In this document: one piece after another, positions 9,142-17,869 of the stretch | How positions within the stretch are numbered: position 1 is the first letter of the stretch | How the letters are laid out: the number at the start of each line of letters is the position of its first letter | Assembly: GCA_016869735.1 (NCBI GenBank) | Contig: VGDL01000001.1 | Coordinates: forward strand, 62,001-126,000 | Direction: 5' to 3' | Length of the DNA stretch: 64,000 bases | Source: Alphaproteobacteria bacterium | GTDB taxonomy: Bacteria > Pseudomonadota > Alphaproteobacteria > Acetobacterales > Acetobacteraceae | Notes under the pieces: model-generated | The model's database searches: none | Told to the model about the DNA's origin: nothing | Seen by the model: only the letters and a program-made list of their open reading frames with translations | Program-made: the position numbers and the translations under genes

Positions 9142-10329
9142 ATGACCCGTCCCTTTGAAGGCATTCGCATTATTGATGCGACGCATGTTCTGGCTGGCCC
9201 CTTCGCGGCCTATCAACTGGCGTTGCTGGGTGCCGATGTTATCAAGATTGAACACCCTGAAGACCCGGACCAAAGCCGCGTCAGCGGCGGCGATTGGGAT
9301 CTCAATCGCGCCGGTATGGGGAGTTATTACCTGACCCAAGGATCAAACAAGCGCAGCATGACGCTTGACCTGAAACAGGAAGCTGCGCGCGAGATTTTCC
9401 GCAAACTGATTGCGGGCGCTGACGTGCTGGTGGAAAATTTCCGCCCTGGCGCCTTCGCGGCTTTGGGCCTGGGGTATGAGGATTTGCTGAAGACCAATCC
9501 GCGGCTGATTTATTGCTCCATCTCGGCCTTTGGTCATGGCGGGCCGCGTGGTGAGCAGACCGCTTATGATCACGTTATCCAAGCGACATCGGGCATCATG
9601 GCTTGTACTGGCACGCCTGAGGTGAACCCGATCAAATTCGGCGCCCCGGCGATAGATTACGCCACCGGCACCATGGGCGCCTTTGCCTTGTCCGCAGCGC
9701 TGTTCCAGCGCGAGAAAACCGGGCGCGGCCAGCATATTGATCTTGCCATGCTGGATGTCGCGATGATGATGATGGCAAGCCATGTCACATCCTATGCGCG
9801 CAGCGGCAAACCCGCGCGCCCGCGCGGCAATGATCATGAATATGCGACGAATAGCTGCTATCAGACTGCAGATGGGCTGGTGATGATTGGTGCGAGCAAT
9901 CTGCGCCAACAACGCCGACTTTGGCATGCGCTCGGCAGGCCCGATATGGCGAAGGATAGCAACGAAGCGCGCCACGCTGACCGCGCAAATGAAGCCGCCA
10001 CGCTGGCGGAGTTGTTGAAGGCCAAGAGTGCTGCCGAATGGGAAAGCTACTTGCAGGCGCGCCATGTGCCAGCGGGACGGGTGCGCAACCTTGCTGAATC
10101 ACTCGCTGATCCGCAGATCAAGGGGCGCGGCGTGGTGCATCACTTTGAAGCCGCGCCTGGTGTGACAGGATCATTCTCGGTCCCCGTCGCGGCATTTGGC
10201 TTTGCGCATGGCGGGCCGCGCGTGGATACGCCGCCGCCACCGCTTGGCGCCGATAATGATGCCATCCTGGCTGAACTTGGTTATGATGAAGCCGCACGCG
10301 CTAAACTGCGCGCCAGCGGCACGATTTGA
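9142..10329 (+). CDS. CaiB/BaiF family III CoA transferase (second copy)
   Basis: A 395-residue family III CoA transferase beginning MTRPFEGIRIIDATHVLAGP. It has SNKRSMTLDLKQEAA, AFGHGGPRGEQTAYDHVIQA and GAPAIDYATGTMGAFAL, where Asp172 aligns with the nucleophile that forms the acyl anhydride in this family. AGG in ACAAGGAATG precedes the ATG at 9142. It differs clearly from its neighbour, so this is not a recent duplication. The next gene encodes a VOC protein after 14 bases. The natural CoA donor and acceptor cannot be read from sequence. Confidence 0.88.
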   Translation: MTRPFEGIRIIDATHVLAGPFAAYQLALLGADVIKIEHPEDPDQSRVSGGDWDLNRAGMGSYYLTQGSNKRSMTLDLKQEAAREIFRKLIAGADVLVENFRPGAFAALGLGYEDLLKTNPRLIYCSISAFGHGGPRGEQTAYDHVIQATSGIMACTGTPEVNPIKFGAPAIDYATGTMGAFALSAALFQREKTGRGQHIDLAMLDVAMMMMASHVTSYARSGKPARPRGNDHEYATNSCYQTADGLVMIGASNLRQQRRLWHALGRPDMAKDSNEARHADRANEAATLAELLKAKSAAEWESYLQARHVPAGRVRNLAESLADPQIKGRGVVHHFEAAPGVTGSFSVPVAAFGFAHGGPRVDTPPPPLGADNDAILAELGYDEAARAKLRASGTI

Positions 10330-10343
10330 AACAGGTGCAAAGC

Positions 10344-10727
10344 ATGACCCAATTCACCTTCGACCACATTCATCTGCGTAGCCCCGATCCGGAAGCGACT
10401 GCGGTTTTCTATGAACGCATGTTCGGTGCCGAGGTTTTGCGTTCCACCCAGCAGGGCGAACCGCGTGTGGATATCAGGCTTGGCGGGCAGATTATTTTTA
10501 TCGCGCCCATCAAGGGCGATGATGTGGCGCCACCGCCCAGCATGCCGTATCGCGGACTTGAACATATCGGCCTTTCAGTCACAGGAATTGATCATGTGGT
10601 GGCGGAATTGAAGGCCAAGGGTGCTGAATTCACCATGGAGCCAACGTCCATCCGCCCCGGCATTCGCATTTGTTTTGTGCGCCGGCCGGAGAATGTCGCG
10701 ATTGAATTGCTGGAACGCAGCGCCTGA
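10344..10727 (+). CDS. VOC-superfamily protein (glyoxalase/dioxygenase fold)
   Basis: A 127-residue single-module vicinal-oxygen-chelate protein starting MTQFTFDHIHLRSPDPEATA. FDHIHLRS and GLEHIGLSVTGID supply typical His positions and VAIELLER the C-terminal Glu, consistent with a metal-binding betaalphabetabetabeta pair that dimerises. VOC proteins include epimerases (e.g. methylmalonyl-CoA epimerase), lyases and dioxygenases; in an operon with two CoA transferases an epimerase or lyase is a reasonable guess. Its stop codon overlaps the apparent CTG start of the next gene. Confidence 0.8.
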   Translation: MTQFTFDHIHLRSPDPEATAVFYERMFGAEVLRSTQQGEPRVDIRLGGQIIFIAPIKGDDVAPPPSMPYRGLEHIGLSVTGIDHVVAELKAKGAEFTMEPTSIRPGIRICFVRRPENVAIELLERSA

Positions 10728-11920
10728 AAACTCTCGTCATTGGCGCGGGTCCCGCCGGCTTGATGGCGGCGGAAGCTGCGGTGCAAGCCGGCGCCACCGT
10801 GATGGTGGCCGATCACATGCCATCGCCCGCGCGCAAGCTGCTGATTGCCGGGCGCGGCGGGCTGAACCTCACGCATTCCGAAGCGCTGCCACATTTTCTG
10901 AAGCACTATGGTTCGGCGGGGGCGCATCTTGCGCCGCATATCTGCGCCTTCCCGCCCGAGGCTTTGATCGCCTGGACTGAGGGCTTGGGTCAGCCTTGTT
11001 TCATTGGCTCTTCTGGTCGGGTTTTTCCGCGTGCCATGAAGGCATCGCCGCTGCTGCGTGCCTGGATGGCGCGATTATCCGCGCTTGGTGTGCAACTGGC
11101 CACGCGCCATCGCTGGCTTGGCTTTGCGGCAGATGGTGCGGCGCGTTTCGCCACACCGGAGGGTGAACAACAAATAAAAGCCTCAGCCATCATTCTGGCA
11201 CTTGGCGGCGCTTCCTGGCCACGGCTTGGTTCGGATGGTGCCTGGCCCGCGCTTTTGCAGGCCATCGCCACGCGTCCCTTTGCGCCATCCAATATGGGCT
11301 TCGCCATTCCCTGGTCTGATCATCTGCGCCAGCGCTTCGCAGGTATGCCACTCAAGCGTATTGCACTTTCCTTTGATGGGGCCACGCAACGCGGTGAGGC
11401 AATGATCACCGAAGCAGGCATTGAAGGCGGCGCTGTCTATGCTTTGAGTGCCTTGTTGCGCGATGCGCTGCAACGGCAACACAGCGTTACGCTACATCTT
11501 GATCTTCGGCCTGATGTAAGCTTGGCCGATCTGCGCGCACGGCTTGCGGGCAGGCGCGGCAGCCTCTCGCTCACCAATCATCTCCGCCGCAATGCAGGGC
11601 TGGCACCGGTAGGAATTGCGCTGGTGCAGGAAGCGCTGAAGGCCGGTGCAGAACAAGGCGACCTTGCGGGTCTGGTCAAGGCGCTGCCCTTGCAGGTGAC
11701 AGGCTGCTTCCCCATCGCGCGCGCCATATCCTCAGCGGGTGGGCTTTCCTGGGCGGAGCTTGATGAAAACCTGATGCTGCGCCGCTTGCCGGGCGTTTTC
11801 GCTTGTGGCGAAATGCTCGATTGGGAAGCGCCAACGGGGGGCTATTTGCTGCAAGCCTGTTTCAGCACAGGCCGCGCTGCTGGCCTGGCGGCGGCGCGGT
11901 ATATAACTAGATGTTCATAG
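10724..11920 (+). CDS. FAD-dependent oxidoreductase, HI0933/BaiN-like (TIGR03862 type)
   Basis: A flavoprotein of about 398 residues. The Rossmann motif LVIGAGPAGLMAAE is at the extreme N-terminus, followed by KLLIAGRGGLNLTHSE, and the C-terminal GVFACGEMLDWEAPTGGYLLQACFSTG is the family FAD-binding hallmark. No ATG, GTG or TTG precedes the Rossmann strand: the in-frame codons before it contain only a CTG at 10724, which overlaps the VOC stop as CTGA, while a TGA at 10703 closes the frame. CTG is therefore the best start; later TTG/ATG codons at 10760-10763 would delete the FAD-binding strand. The physiological substrate is unknown. Confidence 0.82.
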   Translation: MKTLVIGAGPAGLMAAEAAVQAGATVMVADHMPSPARKLLIAGRGGLNLTHSEALPHFLKHYGSAGAHLAPHICAFPPEALIAWTEGLGQPCFIGSSGRVFPRAMKASPLLRAWMARLSALGVQLATRHRWLGFAADGAARFATPEGEQQIKASAIILALGGASWPRLGSDGAWPALLQAIATRPFAPSNMGFAIPWSDHLRQRFAGMPLKRIALSFDGATQRGEAMITEAGIEGGAVYALSALLRDALQRQHSVTLHLDLRPDVSLADLRARLAGRRGSLSLTNHLRRNAGLAPVGIALVQEALKAGAEQGDLAGLVKALPLQVTGCFPIARAISSAGGLSWAELDENLMLRRLPGVFACGEMLDWEAPTGGYLLQACFSTGRAAGLAAARYITRCS

Positions 11921-11942
11921 TATCTAACAACAGGGGATGACC

Positions 11943-13430
11943 ATGGCGGAATTTGACCTTGTGGTACGTGGCGGAGAGGTTGCAACCGGCTTCGGCACGA
12001 CGCGCTGCGATATCGGCGTGAAGGATGGCCGCATTGTGGCGCTTGGCGAAAAGCTTTCCGATGGTGCGCGTGTGGTGGATGCCGCCGGGATGCTGGTGCT
12101 GCCGGGCGGCGTGGATAGCCATTGCCATATCGAAGAACCCTCTCGTGGTGGCTATGCCAGTACCGGGGCGGCGGAACCGCCTTTGGTCGTAAATGAGGAA
12201 AGCTTCGCCACTGCGTCCAACGCCGCCTTTGCGGGTGGCACAACTTCCGTTGTCTGTTTTATTCCTCAATGGAAAGGACGTGGCGTTTGGGAACGCTATA
12301 CGGATTACCGCGCCCGCGCCGCGCGCGGCATGATTGACCATTCCTTCCATCAGATCATCAGCGACCCGACTGATGTGGTGATGGATCAGGAAGTGCCGCG
12401 CCTGGTTGCGGAAGGTGTACGCAGCCTCAAGGTCTTCCTCACCTACGAACCCTTGCATTTGAATGATGCGCAGTATCTGCGTGTTCTCACCAAGGCGCGC
12501 ACCCTGGGCTGTCTAGTGACGGTGCATTGCGAAAATTATGAGGCGATCAATTGGCGCACCCATGAATTGCTGAAGCATGACATGACAGCGCCGAAATACC
12601 ATGCCTGGGCGCGCCCACCCGTGGTGGAACGTGAAGCGACGCATCGCGCCATTGCACTTGCTGAATTGGTGGATCAGCCGATTCAGATCTTCCATGTCTC
12701 CTGCGAAGAAGCCGCCGAAGAAATCGCGCGCGCCCAGGCGCGTGGCGTGAAGGTATGGGGTGAAACCTGCCCGCAATATGTCAGCCTGACCGCTGCCGAT
12801 ATGGATCGCCCCGGCTTTGAAGGCGCCAAATTCATGTGCAGCCCCGCACCGCGCAGCCGCGCAGAACATGAACGCGTGTGGGAAATGATCAGGCGCGGTA
12901 CTTTGGATGTGATCTCATCCGATCACTGCGCCTTTTCCTTTGAAGGCGATCGTGGCAAGCGCCAGAATGGTTCGGATGCGGTGTTTCGCGATATTCCAAA
13001 CGGCATACCGGGTTTCACCGCACGCCTGCCGATCATTTTCAGCGAAGGTGTTTCCAAGGGCCGCATTAGCCTCGATGAATTCGTGCGGCTTACCAGCACC
13101 AACCCCGCGCGCTTAATGGGATTGGCACCACGCAAAGGTGCCATTGCTATCGGAGCGGATGCGGATTTGGCGCTTTGGGATCCCAAGAAGAAAGTCACCA
13201 TCACCAATGCGTTGATGCAGCACGCGATTGACTACACGCCCTATGAGGGGATGGAGGTCACCGGCTGGCCGGTCATGACCATCCGGCGTGGTGATGTGGT
13301 GATGCGCGATGGCAAGGTGCAGGCCGAACCGGGCACTGGGCGCTTCCTGCCGCGCGGGCCATACGCCATGATCAAGCCACGGGGAATCACGCCTGATGGG
13401 TTTGATCCCGCGCCGCCGCCAGCACACTAA
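11943..13430 (+). CDS. Dihydropyrimidinase / hydantoinase
   Basis: A 495-residue cyclic amidohydrolase. The binuclear metal site is complete: His60 and His62 in DSHCHIEEP, Lys163 (carbamylation candidate) in SLKVFLTYEP, His195 in VTVHCEN, His251 in QIFHVSCEEA and Asp327 in ISSDHCAF. This layout fits dihydropyrimidinases/hydantoinases, which open six- or five-membered cyclic ureides; allantoinase or another cyclic amide hydrolase cannot be excluded. The ATG at 11943 is preferred over 11937 because AGGGG lies at workable spacing only for the former. It stands 22 bases after the flavoprotein and no pyd genes are adjacent. Confidence 0.87.
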   Translation: MAEFDLVVRGGEVATGFGTTRCDIGVKDGRIVALGEKLSDGARVVDAAGMLVLPGGVDSHCHIEEPSRGGYASTGAAEPPLVVNEESFATASNAAFAGGTTSVVCFIPQWKGRGVWERYTDYRARAARGMIDHSFHQIISDPTDVVMDQEVPRLVAEGVRSLKVFLTYEPLHLNDAQYLRVLTKARTLGCLVTVHCENYEAINWRTHELLKHDMTAPKYHAWARPPVVEREATHRAIALAELVDQPIQIFHVSCEEAAEEIARAQARGVKVWGETCPQYVSLTAADMDRPGFEGAKFMCSPAPRSRAEHERVWEMIRRGTLDVISSDHCAFSFEGDRGKRQNGSDAVFRDIPNGIPGFTARLPIIFSEGVSKGRISLDEFVRLTSTNPARLMGLAPRKGAIAIGADADLALWDPKKKVTITNALMQHAIDYTPYEGMEVTGWPVMTIRRGDVVMRDGKVQAEPGTGRFLPRGPYAMIKPRGITPDGFDPAPPPAH

Positions 13431-13454
13431 AAACCAAGCGGCGCGGCGCTGGCA

Positions 13455-14975
13455 TCACCCGCGCTGCGTCACCTGCACGCTTGCTTCAAGCCCAAGCGCT
13501 GCGGCCAAGGTTTCAAGCCGCCGCAACACGCTTTCACCCGCGAAAACACCGCTGCCCTCAATCAACCGCAGCACCAACCGTCCGCCGCGGCGTTCCAAGG
13601 ATGTGCCTGCAAGCAAGACCGTCGTGCCACCTGATAGCGTATAGGCCAGGCGAAATGCTGCACCTAAAATCTCCGCGCGCCGTAGCGTTCCCACATCCAA
13701 CAGCAGCCGCGCGGAAGGCAGGAAGGGCGCCTCAGCCTCAGCCTCGTAGCGAAGCGCTGCGGCAAGCGCCAGGAAGGCGCGGCCATGATGGTCAAAGCCC
13801 ACACCAGGCTGGCGCAATACACGGAAAAACGCGTGTTCGGCGCGGTAATCAGGATGATCATGGCTGCCGATATCGCTCACCCAACAGGCAGCTTCGCGCA
13901 GGCCCAGCGCAAGCGGCGTTTCATCTTCAAACAACGGCGCAGTCCAGGCGAAAAGTGCGGGCGGCATGGTCTGGTCTCGCCCGAAACGCAGTGACATTTC
14001 ATGCGCCGCGGCCAGCAGCGGATCGCGCTTGCGTTCTGCTGTATCAAGCAGACGCGCATACCAGCCTTCCCGCAGCCCATTGGCGCTGAAGATTACGCGG
14101 CGTGCGCCGCTCGCGCGCAGCAAGCGGCGCAATACCAGGGCGGCAAAGGGCAGATCCGCCAGGCGTTTGCTTGGCGCGCCTGCCATCCGTTCCAATGTGC
14201 GCCGCGTTGCCGCCATCAATACGCCCGACAAATCGCGCGCTTCTTCGCGCGTCAGCGCGTAATGATGCACGATGGAAAGCGGATAGCCGGTCTGTGCCAT
14301 GTGCATGCGGGCCATGGCGCGCCAGGCACCACCCACAAGATATAAATCCCGCCCGGATGCGCCATGCACCCAGGGCATACGCGCCAATTCTTCCGTGACA
14401 ATCGCGCGCGCTTTGGCGGTATCGCCCTTCGCGCGATCCGCCAGCCGAATGGTGCCAATGGGCAGGCTGCCGGTCTTGCCTTGCTCACCCTGATGGAGTT
14501 CCACCAATTCCAGGGAACCGCCACCAATATCGCCGAGCAGCCCATCCGCGCCGGGAAAGCCCAGCAGCAAGCCACCGGCGGAAAGGCGTGCTTCCTCATC
14601 ACCTGTCAGGATATGGATCGGCACGCCGGGCAGTTTTTCATTGAGCGCCGCAACAAAGGCTGTCCCATTGGATGCGTCACGCACGGCGGCAGTTGCCAGA
14701 ACTTCGATCGGCGCAGCCCCCATGGCGCGTGCTACTGCGTGGTAGCGCTGCATGATCGTGATCGCCTGCTCAACTGCATCGGCATTGAGCTGCCCCGTAT
14801 CATGCAATCCACGGCCAAGTCCCAGCACCGCCTTTTCATTGAAGATAGTGACGGGGTTGCGCCCGCGTCCTTCAAAGACAACCAGGCGCACGGAATTGGA
14901 GCCCAAATCAACCACACCGCAGCGGGTGGCCGTGATTTCCGTGTCCGATGGCGGCATAAGCAAAGCGTCGTCCAT
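13455..14975 (-). CDS. ppx: Exopolyphosphatase, Ppx/GppA family
   Basis: A 506-residue member of the ASKHA-fold Ppx/GppA family, which removes terminal phosphate from polyphosphate or hydrolyses pppGpp. Phosphate-binding loops are GVVDLGSNSVRLVVFEG near the N-terminus and GDIGGGSLELVEL; EVLATAAVRDASNG is the usual connecting motif. The protein is long enough to carry the C-terminal helical region of bacterial Ppx. Its ATG overlaps the ppk stop (TGATG), so synthesis and degradation enzymes for polyphosphate are translationally coupled. Confidence 0.93.
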   Translation of the reverse strand: MDDALLMPPSDTEITATRCGVVDLGSNSVRLVVFEGRGRNPVTIFNEKAVLGLGRGLHDTGQLNADAVEQAITIMQRYHAVARAMGAAPIEVLATAAVRDASNGTAFVAALNEKLPGVPIHILTGDEEARLSAGGLLLGFPGADGLLGDIGGGSLELVELHQGEQGKTGSLPIGTIRLADRAKGDTAKARAIVTEELARMPWVHGASGRDLYLVGGAWRAMARMHMAQTGYPLSIVHHYALTREEARDLSGVLMAATRRTLERMAGAPSKRLADLPFAALVLRRLLRASGARRVIFSANGLREGWYARLLDTAERKRDPLLAAAHEMSLRFGRDQTMPPALFAWTAPLFEDETPLALGLREAACWVSDIGSHDHPDYRAEHAFFRVLRQPGVGFDHHGRAFLALAAALRYEAEAEAPFLPSARLLLDVGTLRRAEILGAAFRLAYTLSGGTTVLLAGTSLERRGGRLVLRLIEGSGVFAGESVLRRLETLAAALGLEASVQVTQRG

Positions 14976-17134
14976 CAATCCTGCTTCACGCGATCCTGCC
15001 GCTGGCGGCGCGGTGCACGCGCCAGCGCACTGCCACGCCCCGAAAGCGATGGATTGGTCATGAAATACTCATGCGCCGAGACGCCATTCTCCGGCGCTTC
15101 GATCCGCGCCCAATGCCCATCCGGGCCAAGCTGCCAGCTTTGCAGCGTATCCTTCAGGTTGATGACCATGATCTGATCCAGCACCTGCGCATGCACCGTC
15201 GGGTTTTCCACCGGCACCATGGTTTCCACGCGCCAATCCATATTGCGCGCCATCCAATCGGCGGATGAGATATAAACCTTGGCGCGGCGCGATGGCAGCC
15301 GATGGCCATTGCCAAAAACATAAATGCGCGAATGCTCCAGAAAACGCCCGACAATGGATTTGACGCGGATATTGTCTGAAAGCCCCGGCACACTTGGGCG
15401 CAGGCAGCAAATGCCGCGCACAATGGCATCCACCTTCACGCCAGCCTTTGAAGCCGCATACAGCGCATCAATCAGCACCTCGTCCACCAGCGAATTCATT
15501 TTGATCCAAATTGCTGCTGGCTTGCCTTCCCGGGCGAAGGCGATTTCCTGGCGGATCATCGCAAGCAAGGCCGGGCGCGTGGTGAGGGGTGAAAAGGCAA
15601 GCTTTTCCATCGTCTCAGGCCGTGCATAGCCGGTCATGTAATTGAACAGCTTGGCAGCATCACGCGTCAGCGCCGGATCGGCGGTGAAATAGGAAAGATC
15701 AGTATAGATGCGCGCCGTGACGGGATGATAATTGCCCGTGCCAAAATGCGCGTAGGATCGCAATTGCTGCCCTTCGCGCCGCACCACCAAGCTTACTTTG
15801 GCATGCGTCTTCAGTTCCACAAAACCATAAACCGTCTGCACCCCGGCGGCTTCCAATTCGCGGGCGAGCGCGATGTTGCGTTCTTCATCAAAACGCGCCT
15901 TCAATTCAATAATGCCGGTGACGCTTTTGCCGGCCTCGGCCGCTTCAATCAGCGCCTTGGCAATCGGGCTGTCGCGCGTGGTGCGATAAAGCGTTTGCTT
16001 GATCGCGATCACATTCGGATCACGCGCTGCCTGCCTGAGGAATTGCACCACTACATCGAAGCTTTCGTAAGGGTGATGGACCACAATATCTTTGGCACGA
16101 ATGGCGGCAAAGCAATCGCCACCGAAATCCAGGATGCGTTCGGGAAAGCGCGGCGTATAGGGTGTGAACAGCAGATCAGGCCGATCATCCACAATCAATT
16201 GGGTCAGATCAGAAAGCCCAAGCAGCCCATCCACGACAAATACTTCAGACCTTGACGCATCCAATTCCTCAGCGACGAAATCCAGAATATCGGGCGGCGT
16301 ATTGGCGGTGACGGAAAGCCGGATGGCGCGGCCACGCCGGCGGCGCTTGAGCGCGCTTTCATAGGAACGCACTAAATCTTCGGCTTCTTCTTCAAACTCC
16401 ACGTCAGTGTCGCGGATCAGGCGAAACAAACCATTTTCCGCCATGATGAAGCCGGGAAACAGCCTGTCCAGAAACAGCAGAATCACATCTTCCAGCAACA
16501 CGAAGCGCATCGCCCCCGCACCGCGGCGCGATGGCAGGCGAATGAAGCGTTGCACCTGCGGCGGCAGCGGCAGAAGGGCGCGCATGGTGCCGCCATCTTC
16601 CTCCCGCACCAGCTTGAACACCAGGCAGAGCGCCAAATTCGCAATGAAGGGAAAGGGATGCGCGGGGTCCACGGCAAGCGGTGTCAGCACCGGAAAGACA
16701 CGGTCCATGAACCATTCTTCCAGCCATACCTTATCGGTATCTGTCAGATCGGGCCGATCCACCACCATCAGATGCGCTTCACGCAGCTTGGCGCGCAAAT
16801 CCTGCCAAGCGTGCTGCTGGCCATCAATCAGTGCGCGCGCGCGATCATGGATGGCGGCAAGCTGTTGCGCCGGCGTCAGCCCATCAGGTGAAGGAGAGAC
16901 CACACCCGCGCGATCCTGCCCCACCAAACCCGCGACACGCACTGAATAAAATTCATCAAGGTTATTTGCCGAAATCGCCACATAGCGCAGCCTTTCCAGC
17001 AGCGGGTGGCGCGCATTGCCGGCTTCTTCCAAAACGCGCTGATTGAAGGCGAGCCAGGAAAGTTCACGATTGCTAAAGCGTGCCGGGCTTTCCGCCAGCG
17101 GGAAGGCTTCGATATCGGGCATGATGTCGCTCAT
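14975..17134 (-). CDS. ppk1: Polyphosphate kinase 1
   Basis: A 719-residue PPK1 that polymerises the gamma-phosphate of ATP into polyphosphate. Domain order is normal: N-terminal [20 protein letters not shown], the head domain, then the catalytic C1/C2 domains with [17 protein letters not shown] (candidate phosphorylated His) and [13 protein letters not shown] (second active-site His). [19 protein letters not shown] is a family signature. It lies ten bases after hdaA and is coupled to ppx. Confidence 0.96.
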   Translation of the reverse strand: MSDIMPDIEAFPLAESPARFSNRELSWLAFNQRVLEEAGNARHPLLERLRYVAISANNLDEFYSVRVAGLVGQDRAGVVSPSPDGLTPAQQLAAIHDRARALIDGQQHAWQDLRAKLREAHLMVVDRPDLTDTDKVWLEEWFMDRVFPVLTPLAVDPAHPFPFIANLALCLVFKLVREEDGGTMRALLPLPPQVQRFIRLPSRRGAGAMRFVLLEDVILLFLDRLFPGFIMAENGLFRLIRDTDVEFEEEAEDLVRSYESALKRRRRGRAIRLSVTANTPPDILDFVAEELDASRSEVFVVDGLLGLSDLTQLIVDDRPDLLFTPYTPRFPERILDFGGDCFAAIRAKDIVVHHPYESFDVVVQFLRQAARDPNVIAIKQTLYRTTRDSPIAKALIEAAEAGKSVTGIIELKARFDEERNIALARELEAAGVQTVYGFVELKTHAKVSLVVRREGQQLRSYAHFGTGNYHPVTARIYTDLSYFTADPALTRDAAKLFNYMTGYARPETMEKLAFSPLTTRPALLAMIRQEIAFAREGKPAAIWIKMNSLVDEVLIDALYAASKAGVKVDAIVRGICCLRPSVPGLSDNIRVKSIVGRFLEHSRIYVFGNGHRLPSRRAKVYISSADWMARNMDWRVETMVPVENPTVHAQVLDQIMVINLKDTLQSWQLGPDGHWARIEAPENGVSAHEYFMTNPSLSGRGSALARAPRRQRQDRVKQD

Positions 17135-17143
17135 GCCGCAAAG

Positions 17144-17869
17144 CTATAGCAGAGGTGCCGGGGAAGGCGAGGGGATGCGCACGCCTGTCTCAGAATCATC
17201 ATATATCCCGTGATCTTCCAGCCATTCGGCCAAGGCAATGCGTGCCAGCGGGCGCGTGATCCGCCCACCAAAGCCAAGCGCCGCATGGTCCAATCGCGCT
17301 ACAGCCTCAGCCAGGCTCGCTGCATCGCGCGGCAGGCGCATGAGCAGCCAGGACTGCATTTCTGCGTCAAGGCGCAATTGCCGATCAGCGAGAAATTTAC
17401 TGAGCAAGCCGCGCAGCAATGCATCGGAAGCGGGGCCAAGGCCCACCGCCTGGGTCGCGCGCAAACGGCTGACGAGATCCGGTAGGCTGATCTGCCAGCG
17501 TGCCGGCGCTTCGCGGCCTATCAGCAAAACTGTCTCGCCACGTTCGGCGCAAAGATTGATCAGGTGCAACAGCGCAGCCTCATCCGCCACGCAATCGGCA
17601 TCATCAATCACGCTGCCCTGGGGGGCGGGGCTGGGCAGGCCGCGCAAGCCCATGCCATCCAGCCAGCGCCAGCCAAAACGCGCTGCCGCCGCGCGCGCCA
17701 GATGCGTCTTGCCGGACCCCGCTTCCCCATACAGCGCCAGCCGCCCAAGCGGCCAGGCTTCCGGCTTGGCGAGCCATCCACGTGCGGCTGCATTGCTTTC
17801 ATCAGCGATCACGTCGCGCGCATCAGAGGATGCCGCAACAGGCAGTGGCAGGGCCAATTGGCGCATCAT
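17144..17869 (-). CDS. hdaA: DnaA regulatory inactivator homologue HdaA
   Basis: A 241-residue P-loop protein: RLALYGEAGSGKTHLARAAA is Walker A, GSVIDDADCVADEAALLHLI a relaxed Walker B, and LPDLVSRLRATQAVGLGPAS the sensor region. The N-terminal MMRQLALPLPV resembles the clamp-binding QLxLPL peptide of Hda proteins, which bind the beta sliding clamp and stimulate hydrolysis of DnaA-ATP. The short length (no DNA-binding domain IV) separates it from DnaA. The ATG at 17869 overlaps the upstream stop as ATGA; 17866 is an alternative. It is encoded between the permease and ppk, an arrangement familiar from Rhodospirillales. Confidence 0.88.
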   Translation of the reverse strand: MMRQLALPLPVAASSDARDVIADESNAAARGWLAKPEAWPLGRLALYGEAGSGKTHLARAAAARFGWRWLDGMGLRGLPSPAPQGSVIDDADCVADEAALLHLINLCAERGETVLLIGREAPARWQISLPDLVSRLRATQAVGLGPASDALLRGLLSKFLADRQLRLDAEMQSWLLMRLPRDAASLAEAVARLDHAALGFGGRITRPLARIALAEWLEDHGIYDDSETGVRIPSPSPAPLL

